NCBI GenBank assembly: GCA_024763295.1
Contig: JANTFU010000145.1
Location: 1 to 6,211 of the forward strand
Direction: 5' to 3'
DNA from: Anaerolineales bacterium
GTDB taxonomy: Bacteria > Chloroflexota > Anaerolineae > Anaerolineales > Villigracilaceae
DNA length: 6,211 bases
Of the stretch, positions 1 through 5,038 are shown piece after piece. The position numbers were made by a program, and so were the translations under genes. Within the stretch, counting starts at the first letter, position 1; every line of letters starts with the position of its first letter. Under the pieces are notes generated by a model that was not told the DNA's origin, did no database searches, and saw only the letters and a list, made by a program, of their open reading frames with translations.

Positions 1-526
1 GGCTTGAGATAGGGTTATGAACTCGCATTTTGCGCAATAATGCTCGTATCGTGGCATTTGCTGATTCATCTCCAACAATAATGCCGGGCGAATTTTGACA
101 ATCTTTTTCGAGAAAACGATTATAGCGATTAGCTAAATAATCCCATGCTATAGTTAGGTAATTTTCTCTATTGAAGTTTGAGTTTACAGCTTTGTCTTTG
201 TCGACAAATATAGATATTATTTTCCCCGTTGGAAAAATAGAAGGTATAGATTGCATAACATCTTGGAAGAGTCTCATGCGCGTACGGCGTCCTCCAAGAT
301 TACGAATTGCTTCTCCACCGTATCGTGTATCAACTAATGCAGAAGCATGTAGTTCCTCTCGCACAGGGAAGCCATACTGAGATTTTAAGTGACGTCTCAT
401 TTGATGGTGACGCTCGAAAGACGCTTGCCAATCTGTAGCAGGAATGATAAGCCCTGATAAAACGAAATGGCGAACGGTGCTTTTACTACCGGGATCACCA
501 GATTCATCAACATACATGATATACAT
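1..526 (-). CDS. DUF3800-family protein, C-terminus cut by window edge
   Basis: This frame stays open from an ATG at 526 to the left edge, giving 175 residues with no stop. The N-terminus holds the DUF3800 hallmark YVDESGD (residues 5-11). Further matches to the family pattern are LHAS (59-62), FVDKDK (107-112, with D109) and IIVGDE (149-154, with D153 and E154). These scattered acidic residues are what one would expect of a metal-dependent nuclease-like fold, but DUF3800 has no established biochemical function and I infer none. Family members are usually somewhat over 200 residues, so only the last part is missing. The start is fixed by a strong ribosome site (AAGGTGG) with 7-nt spacing; the in-frame Met4 would be too far from it. 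The gene lies 2 nt after the stop of the small gene at 529-744, so the two are almost certainly co-transcribed and probably translationally coupled. Codons are AT-rich (AAT, TTA, ATA), unlike the neighbouring cysS. Confidence 0.88.
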   Translation of the reverse strand, partial: MYIMYVDESGDPGSKSTVRHFVLSGLIIPATDWQASFERHHQMRRHLKSQYGFPVREELHASALVDTRYGGEAIRNLGGRRTRMRLFQDVMQSIPSIFPTGKIISIFVDKDKAVNSNFNRENYLTIAWDYLANRYNRFLEKDCQNSPGIIVGDESANATIRALLRKMRVHNPISS

Positions 527-528
527 TC

Positions 529-744
529 TTATTCCACCTTCAATTTTAGTTCCACCCAACGCTGCCAAACCGCTTCTTCACCCATATCACTTACGTTTTC
601 AAAAAGATTGAGTTCACGAGCCAAGCCAAAAAGTGAGTTGAGTTGTCGCCAACGTTGCTCTAGTGTAAGAGACTGGGCTTCTTCCTCAATTTTCTTCACT
701 GCCTCCCAGCGATTTAGGTATGCAATTGCTTCCGATTTTTTCAT
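529..744 (-). CDS. Small charged helical protein, 71 aa, partner of the DUF3800 gene
   Basis: I do not recognise a named family with certainty. The 71-residue product has no Cys, Pro or Gly-rich stretches, no signal peptide and no membrane segment. It looks all-helical: Lys/Glu-rich at residues 1-25, an RWRQLNSLFGLARELNLF segment at 31-48, and an RWVELKLKVE tail. Small proteins with a similar RW...QL..L...A.EL pattern often lie just upstream of DUF3800 or other small accessory genes, from my general recall, so it may be a cognate partner, regulator or antitoxin-like factor; that role is inference. The start at 744 is the only good Met and has no Shine-Dalgarno. Instead a TGCTATAAT promoter ends 6 nt before it, which implies a leaderless mRNA. 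The stop is 2 nt from the DUF3800 ATG. Confidence 0.8.
   Translation of the reverse strand: MKKSEAIAYLNRWEAVKKIEEEAQSLTLEQRWRQLNSLFGLARELNLFENVSDMGEEAVWQRWVELKLKVE
534..540 (-). promoter_or_regulatory. Ribosome binding site of the DUF3800 gene, inside the upstream gene
   Basis: AAGGTGG on the minus strand lies within the last codons of the 71-residue gene, 7 nt before the DUF3800 ATG. It decides the start at 526 over the next in-frame ATG at 517. Its position inside the upstream coding sequence suggests that translation of the two genes is linked. Confidence 0.75.
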
Positions 745-750
745 GCGCTT

Positions 751-759
751 ATTATAGCA
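751..759 (-). promoter_or_regulatory. Extended -10 promoter of the small protein/DUF3800 cassette
   Basis: On the minus strand the sequence reads TGCTATAAT, a consensus extended -10 (TGnTATAAT), with the hexamer at 756-751. Counting from the hexamer, transcription should start at about 744, the A of the ATG. No convincing -35 is visible; that region overlaps the T tract and stem of the cysS terminator. The extended -10 may compensate. Confidence 0.62.
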
Positions 760-770
760 TTCTGCGAAAT

Positions 771-797
771 AAAAAAGGCGGGGTTGAAGCCCGCCTT
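771..797 (-). terminator. Intrinsic terminator after cysS
   Basis: Read on the minus strand, an 8-bp stem (AAGGCGGG paired with CCCGCCTT) closes a 7-nt loop, and the stem's end runs into six T residues (776-771) followed by ATTT. The plus-strand side lacks a T run, so it works for leftward transcription, ending the cysS message about 70-100 nt after the stop codon. It separates cysS from the DUF3800 cassette. Confidence 0.85.
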
Positions 798-810
798 CGA
801 AAACTCGTAG

Positions 811-856
811 CGCGATATTGATATCGCGGCATCTACAGATGCGACATGAATGTTGC
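811..856. repeat. Three consecutive small hairpins in the cysS 3' UTR
   Basis: Three inverted repeats lie head to tail. CGCGATAT/ATATCGCG (811-828) is perfect, with a 2-nt centre. GCATCT/AGATGC (829-842) is also perfect, with a 2-nt centre. GCGACA/TGTTGC (841-856) has a TGAA loop and one G-T wobble. They fill most of the stretch between the cysS stop and its terminator. In RNA the first two need some opening at the tip to form loops. They could protect the 3' end of the cysS message, be recognition sites, or be the edge of a mobile or recombination junction. I know of no named element with this sequence. Confidence 0.5.
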
Positions 857-868
857 GTTACGTCTTGT

Positions 869-2260
869 CTATTCCCAGCGCCAGCTAGAGCCTTCTTTGC
901 TGTCTTCGACCAGTACGCCTAGCTCTTTGAGCTTGTCGCGGATCAGGTCTGAGAGCGCCCATTGTTTTTGGGCACGCGCTTCACTGCGGACTTCGAGGAG
1001 CAGGTCGATGAATTTGTCAGCATCGCCGGAGCCTTCTTTTTCTTTCAGTTCCAGACCGAGCACGCCGGTTAGTTCGCGCAGGGTATTTTGGGCGGGGCGC
1101 AGTTGGTCATCGGTGGCGCCTTCGTCGCGGGCGGTGTTGATGGCGCGCACCAACTCAAAGATATGTCCCATTGCGCCGGCGGTGTTGATGTCGTCGTCCA
1201 TCGCTTGGATGAAGGCATCCCGCGTTTCGGCGGTTTTGGCGTTGAGAACTTCGGTTTCGGCACCCTGTGCGGAGGCGGTAGCAGGTCGAAATCCGGATTT
1301 GAGCCGCTTGAGTGCGTTTTCGGCGGCGCTGATGCTTTCATCCGTAAAGGCAAGCGGTGAGCGGTAGTTCCCGTTCAGGACGAGCATCCGCATGACGTCG
1401 CCCTCGTGGTCATCCAAAAATTCTTGAATGGTGACGAGGTTGCCGATAGATTTGGACATTTTTTCGCCGGAGAGTTGGAGCATGCCGTTGTGCATCCAGT
1501 AGCGGACGAAGGGTTTGCCGGTAAAGGATTCGGATTGGGCGATTTCGTTTTCGTGGTGGGGGAAGATGAGGTCGTTGCCGCCGCCGTGAATGTCGATGCT
1601 TTCACCGAGTTCGTGGAGACACATGGCGGAGCATTCGATATGCCAGCCGGGGCGCCCCTTGCCCCAAGGGGTTTCCCAAGCGGGTTCGCCTTCTTTGGCG
1701 CCTTTCCAGACGGCGAAATCGCTGTCGTTTTCTTTGATGTCGCCGGTGGCGATGCGCGCGCCCATTTGCATTTCTTCGAGTTTTCTGCCGGAGAGTTTGC
1801 CGTAATCTTCGTCTTTGTGGACGCGGAAGTAGACATCGCCGCCAGCGGGATAGGCGTAGCCTTTGTCGATTAGCCCTTCGATCATGGCAAGGATTTGCTG
1901 CATGGTTTTGGTTTCTGTGGCACGCGGGTTGACGGTGGCAGGCAGGACGTTGAGGTCTTTGAGATGTTCTTTGTAGGCTTGGATGTAGCCTTCGGCGAGT
2001 TCGAAGGGGTCAATGCCCTTTTGATTGGCACGATCGATGATTTTGTCATCGACGTCGGTGAAGTTCATTACATATTTGACTTCGTAGCCACGATAGAGCA
2101 GGTAGCGGCGCACAATGTCGAAGACGAGGGCGGACATGGCGTGCCCAACGTGGGCGTTATCGTAGACGGTGGGTCCGCAAACATACATGCGGACTTTGCC
2201 GGGTTCGATGGTTTTGAATTCTTCTTTTTTACGGGTTTGGGTGTTGTAGAGGCGCAACAT
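869..2260 (-). CDS. cysS: Cysteinyl-tRNA synthetase
   Basis: This cytoplasmic class I aminoacyl-tRNA synthetase attaches cysteine to tRNA-Cys with ATP. At 463 residues it is the normal family length. The HIGH-type motif HVGH is at residues 37-40 and KMSKS at 267-271. The zinc site that selects cysteine is complete: C28, C210, H235 and E239, matching the E. coli ligands C28, C209, H234 and E238 with a one-residue shift. The C-terminal part holds the helical DALR-type domain (FIQAMDDDINTAGAMGHIF) and the anticodon-binding end (AQKQWALSDLIRDKLKELGV). The ATG at 2260 is preceded by AGGAG with 5-nt spacing, which supports this start. The gene is 55 nt downstream of the yacL-like gene on the same strand with no clear promoter between, so it is probably read from the yacL promoter. 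Its message ends at the terminator at 771-797. Confidence 0.98.
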   Translation of the reverse strand: MLRLYNTQTRKKEEFKTIEPGKVRMYVCGPTVYDNAHVGHAMSALVFDIVRRYLLYRGYEVKYVMNFTDVDDKIIDRANQKGIDPFELAEGYIQAYKEHLKDLNVLPATVNPRATETKTMQQILAMIEGLIDKGYAYPAGGDVYFRVHKDEDYGKLSGRKLEEMQMGARIATGDIKENDSDFAVWKGAKEGEPAWETPWGKGRPGWHIECSAMCLHELGESIDIHGGGNDLIFPHHENEIAQSESFTGKPFVRYWMHNGMLQLSGEKMSKSIGNLVTIQEFLDDHEGDVMRMLVLNGNYRSPLAFTDESISAAENALKRLKSGFRPATASAQGAETEVLNAKTAETRDAFIQAMDDDINTAGAMGHIFELVRAINTARDEGATDDQLRPAQNTLRELTGVLGLELKEKEGSGDADKFIDLLLEVRSEARAQKQWALSDLIRDKLKELGVLVEDSKEGSSWRWE

Positions 2261-2282
2261 ATTTGCTCCTGATTTATTTACG

Positions 2283-2309
2283 GTAGGGGCGGGGGCACCC
2301 CGCCCCTAC
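2283..2309. repeat. Perfect 12-bp palindrome, REP/MITE-like
   Basis: GTAGGGGCGGGG and its exact reverse complement CCCCGCCCCTAC flank a 3-nt centre (GCA). The element sits in the 55-nt gap between the yacL-like stop and the cysS start, 6 nt from the stop. GC-rich palindromes beginning GTAGGGGCG and ending CGCCCCTAC are, from general recall, common dispersed intergenic repeats in Chloroflexota, cyanobacteria and other groups. No T run follows on either strand, so it is not a standard terminator, although it would form a very stable RNA hairpin between the two coding regions. Confidence 0.7.
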
Positions 2310-2315
2310 AGGTCA

Positions 2316-3374
2316 TTATTCAGCGACGCGGGCAAAGATCATGCGTCCCGCTGCGGTTTGAAGAACTTTGGTGACGGAAACATCGGTGTATTCGCCGATG
2401 ACATCACGCCCGTTTTCGACGACGACCATCGTGCCATCTTCCATATAACCGACACCTTGATCACGTTCTTTGCCTTCTTGAATGACGTTGATGCGTAGCA
2501 CTTCGCCGGGGAGGACAACGGATTTGACGGCATTCGCCAATTCGTTGATGTTGAGAACGGTCACGCCTTGTAATTCGGCAACTTTGTTCAGGTTGTAGTC
2601 ATTGGTCAGGACGGGACATTTGAGTTGGCGGGCGAGGACGACGAGTTTGCTATCCACTTCTCGGACGCCGTCCACGTCGATGTCGCTGATGCGTACCATC
2701 ACGTTGGGGTCTTTTTGCAGGTTTGAAAGAACTTCCATGCCGCGTCGCCCGCGCTGACGGCGCAAGCCATCCGGGGAATCGGCGACATATTGAAGTTCGT
2801 TCAACACAAAACGCGGGATGAGCAGTGTGCCGGGCAAAAAGCCGGTCGCGGCAATATCGGCGATGCGCCCGTCGATGATGACGCTGGTATCCAGCAGGAT
2901 GGTGCGGTTCATTTTTGACCAATTTGAGCCGCCCCCCGCGCCATCGGGAATATCACCGCCGCGCATAGCATTTAGCATGCCCATAATATCGGCTTGGCGC
3001 ATGATGAAAAGCGAGATGCCCAAGTAACTAAAAAGTAAAACACTCAAAAAGGGGAATGTGTCGCCCAAAATACCGGGCAACATTGATAATGGGGAGGCAA
3101 GCAAGGCGGCAACAAGCAAACCGCTCACCAAACCGATTAGCGCGGCGAAAAGCGTTTCGGCAGACAGACGTCCGAGCAGTGAACGCAAGGACCTGATTGG
3201 TCGCGTGGTAATGTATGGCGTTAAGATCAAACCAATCAATGCGCCTGTTGCTGAAAAAATAATCGAGTAAAACGAACCGCCCCCATACACTTCTGCAAAA
3301 TCAATTCCTAAAAAAGCGCCGGCGATTCCAAAAATAACCATGCCCATCAAACGAAAAAGAAATTCAAAACTCAT
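2316..3374 (-). CDS. yacL: YacL-like membrane-anchored PIN-TRAM protein
   Basis: The 352-residue product has the domain order of Bacillus YacL. Four membrane segments come first (about residues 8-28, 35-53, 74-95 and 106-125), then a flexible linker (139-152, Gly-rich), a PIN nuclease-type domain (about 157-280) and a C-terminal TRAM domain (about 287-350), a predicted RNA-binding module. The four acidic PIN residues are visible: D162 in LLDTSVI, E193 in LNELQ, D241 in VDSKL and D259 in TNDYN, so the nuclease site looks intact. PIN domains with this set are typically metal-dependent RNases; the substrate of this family is not established. The ATG at 3374 follows AAGGAG with 8-nt spacing. A sigma70-like promoter at 3436-3464 gives a leader of about 55 nt. 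cysS follows on the same strand. In Firmicutes yacL and cysS also lie in one cluster (yacL-ispD-ispF-gltX-cysE-cysS), so the link is likely real. Confidence 0.93.
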   Translation of the reverse strand: MSFEFLFRLMGMVIFGIAGAFLGIDFAEVYGGGSFYSIIFSATGALIGLILTPYITTRPIRSLRSLLGRLSAETLFAALIGLVSGLLVAALLASPLSMLPGILGDTFPFLSVLLFSYLGISLFIMRQADIMGMLNAMRGGDIPDGAGGGSNWSKMNRTILLDTSVIIDGRIADIAATGFLPGTLLIPRFVLNELQYVADSPDGLRRQRGRRGMEVLSNLQKDPNVMVRISDIDVDGVREVDSKLVVLARQLKCPVLTNDYNLNKVAELQGVTVLNINELANAVKSVVLPGEVLRINVIQEGKERDQGVGYMEDGTMVVVENGRDVIGEYTDVSVTKVLQTAAGRMIFARVAE

Positions 3375-3435
3375 AATAATTACTCCTTAAATAATAAATG
3401 CAATAATCAAAATAAATTCAGATAAAGACTCAAAG

Positions 3436-3464
3436 ATAATAGCATGGCAGAGAAAGCAAGTCAA
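3436..3464 (-). promoter_or_regulatory. Sigma70-like promoter for yacL-cysS
   Basis: On the minus strand, TTGACT (3464-3459) and TATTAT (3441-3436) are separated by exactly 17 bp, and TGC precedes the -10 as in extended -10 promoters. Predicted transcription start is near 3429, giving a leader of about 55 nt that includes the AAGGAG ribosome site at 3383-3388. Confidence 0.77.
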
Positions 3465-3525
3465 TCATACCAATTGGCTTGTTAATAGAAAAAAAAGAAA
3501 GTGGAAAGAGAAAAACCGTAAATGA

Positions 3526-3554
3526 TTGACCCGCTCTCTTTTTTCTCTTACAAT
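3526..3554 (+). promoter_or_regulatory. Sigma70-like promoter for kamA
   Basis: TTGACC (3526-3531) and TACAAT (3549-3554) are separated by 17 bp. An A-rich tract at 3488-3515 just upstream resembles an UP element and is shared with the divergent leftward promoter. Predicted transcription start is near 3561, leaving a leader of about 125 nt before kamA. Confidence 0.8.
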
Positions 3555-3560
3555 CCGAGC

Positions 3561-3685
3561 ATGTGTGCGCACCCTATCTCTCGTTTTGGGGGCTTTTATC
3601 GTCCCGACCACGATCCGCCCTTTTGAAGGCAGCCAGCTAAAATCCACGCTCGTCACGCTAAAATTTAACCCCAACAGGAGATAAA
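3561..3685 (+). promoter_or_regulatory. Long leader of the kamA transcript
   Basis: Between the predicted start of transcription and the kamA ATG lie about 125 nt. A possible hairpin spans 3590-3620: GGGC/GCCC outside and ATCGT/ACGAT inside, with an internal loop. The 8-mer GCTAAAAT is repeated directly at 3636-3643 and 3657-3664, 21 bp apart. The ribosome site AGGAG (3676-3680) is 5 nt from the ATG. Two tiny reading frames are possible: an ATG at 3561 for 21 codons, and a GTG at 3565 for 39 codons ending at TAA 3682-3684, one base before kamA. Neither has a ribosome site and neither is called as a gene. It does not match any riboswitch I can recognise, including the much longer lysine riboswitch. 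Confidence 0.4.
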
Positions 3686-5026
3686 ATGAAAACTGAATTT
3701 ACATCTAAACGTGCCCCAATCTACGCCGATGTCCCGGATGAGAAATGGAATAATTGGAGATGGCAACTCAGCCACCGCCTGAATTCAGTCGAGGAGATCG
3801 AAAAAGTACTCACCTTAACGGATAGCGAACGGAAAGCGCTCTCCGCCCAGGGCTTGTTTCGCGTCGATATAACCCCGTATTATATTTCGCTGATTAATCC
3901 TAACGACCCAAATGACCCGATCCGCAAACAGGTTATCCCGACCGACTTGGAGATGGTACCGTTTACCGCGATGATGGAAGATTCTCTCGCGGAAGATAAG
4001 CATTCGCCTGTGCCCGGTTTGGTACACCGCTACCCTGACCGCGTGCTGATGCTCGTTACCACGCAGTGTGCTACGTATTGCCGCTACTGCACGCGCTCGC
4101 GCATCGTCGGCGACCCAACTGCGACCTTCTCGCAGACCGAATTTGAGATGCAAATTGAGTATCTCAAGCGCACGCCCCAAGTACGCGACGTGCTGCTCTC
4201 CGGCGGCGATCCACTGGTTTTAGCGCCGAAAATCCTTGAGAAAATTCTAAAAGCTTTAAGCGAAATCCCACATATCGAAGTCATTCGTATCGGCTCGCGT
4301 GTGCCGGTCTTTTTGCCGATGCGCGTTACCGAAGAACTGACCGATATGCTCCAAAAATATCACCCGCTATGGATTAACATCCATGTGAACCATCCCAACG
4401 AAATTTCAGCGGAACTGGCTGATGCTACCGATAAACTCTCCAAAGCCGGGATTCCACTCGGCAACCAATCGGTCTTAATGGCGGGCGTGAACGACTGCGT
4501 CCATACGCAACGCGCTTTGGTGCAGAAACTTGTTCAGATCCGCGTGCGACCCTACTATCTCTACCAGTGCGATTTGGTAGAAGGTGCCGGGCATTTCCGT
4601 ACCCCCGTCGCCAAAGGGATCGAAATTATCGAAGGCTTACGCGGACATACATCCGGCTACGCTGTGCCGCAATATATCATTGACGCGCCCGGTGGAGGTG
4701 GTAAAATCCCGCTTCAACCGAATTATTTGCTCAGCTACTCTGACCACAAGGTTGTGGTGCGTAATTATGAAGGGTATGTCACCACTTACGAAGAACCGAC
4801 AGAGTACACCCCGCACGATCCGAAGACTTGCGCGTATTGCCAAAACAAACGCCCCGAACCCGGACAAAGCGGGATCACCGGTTTGCTGGATGGCGATAAA
4901 ATGTTCATCAAACCCGAAGGATTCGATACGCTCCACGAGCGCGGTGGCATTCAGCATCGTCTGAAAGATGACGCCAAATGGCAGCCGCTCGGTATTGGTA
5001 GCGGCGACCCGGATGATAACTCGTAA
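3686..5026 (+). CDS. kamA: L-lysine 2,3-aminomutase (radical SAM, PLP)
   Basis: This enzyme interconverts L-lysine and L-beta-lysine using S-adenosylmethionine, a [4Fe-4S] cluster and pyridoxal phosphate. The 446-residue product is normal length. The cluster motif CX3CX2C is C128, C132 and C135. R137 follows, matching the lysine carboxylate-binding arginine of the clostridial enzyme. The PLP lysine is K340 in DAPGGGGK. The two aspartates that recognise the substrate's side-chain amino group are D296 (YQCDLVEG) and D333 (IIDAPGG). All are offset by exactly three from the Clostridium subterminale numbering, which argues for lysine rather than glutamate as substrate. Of the clostridial subunit-bridging zinc cysteines, C271, C382 and C385 are visible and one appears absent. 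AGGAG with 5-nt spacing supports the ATG. Beta-lysine feeds lysine fermentation or the osmolyte N-acetyl-beta-lysine, but neither the acetyltransferase gene ablB nor fermentation genes are in view. A lipoprotein gene follows after 12 nt. Confidence 0.96.
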   Translation: MKTEFTSKRAPIYADVPDEKWNNWRWQLSHRLNSVEEIEKVLTLTDSERKALSAQGLFRVDITPYYISLINPNDPNDPIRKQVIPTDLEMVPFTAMMEDSLAEDKHSPVPGLVHRYPDRVLMLVTTQCATYCRYCTRSRIVGDPTATFSQTEFEMQIEYLKRTPQVRDVLLSGGDPLVLAPKILEKILKALSEIPHIEVIRIGSRVPVFLPMRVTEELTDMLQKYHPLWINIHVNHPNEISAELADATDKLSKAGIPLGNQSVLMAGVNDCVHTQRALVQKLVQIRVRPYYLYQCDLVEGAGHFRTPVAKGIEIIEGLRGHTSGYAVPQYIIDAPGGGGKIPLQPNYLLSYSDHKVVVRNYEGYVTTYEEPTEYTPHDPKTCAYCQNKRPEPGQSGITGLLDGDKMFIKPEGFDTLHERGGIQHRLKDDAKWQPLGIGSGDPDDNS

Positions 5027-5038
5027 AAGGAGTACGAT

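Noticed and set aside
171..380. Plus-strand open frame of 69 codons
   Set aside because: It lies opposite the DUF3800 gene, which has family motifs, a ribosome site and a coupled upstream gene. The plus-strand product has no recognisable pattern.
467..757. Plus-strand open frame of 96 codons
   Set aside because: It overlaps the small helical gene and the start of the DUF3800 gene on the other strand. Its Ser-rich product looks like antisense translation.
846..1873. Several long open frames opposite and within cysS (846-1367, 1088-1360, 1406-1873 plus; 1069-1353, 1375-1836 minus)
   Set aside because: They are by-products of GC-rich codon use in cysS, with low-complexity Ser/Ala/Val/Phe products and no motifs.
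1895..2272. Plus-strand frame of 125 codons opposite the cysS 5' part
   Set aside because: Antisense to the catalytic HIGH region of cysS; Val/Gly/Phe-rich and without motifs or ribosome site.
2283..2309. Palindrome considered as an intrinsic terminator for the yacL-like gene
   Set aside because: The stem is strong, but no T tract follows on either strand, so a dispersed repeat or RNA-stability element is the better reading.
3465..3674. Minus-strand frame of 69 codons in the divergent intergenic region
   Set aside because: It would start opposite the kamA leader, run through both promoters, and end in a Phe/Leu-rich tail produced by the A-rich tract. No ribosome site was seen.
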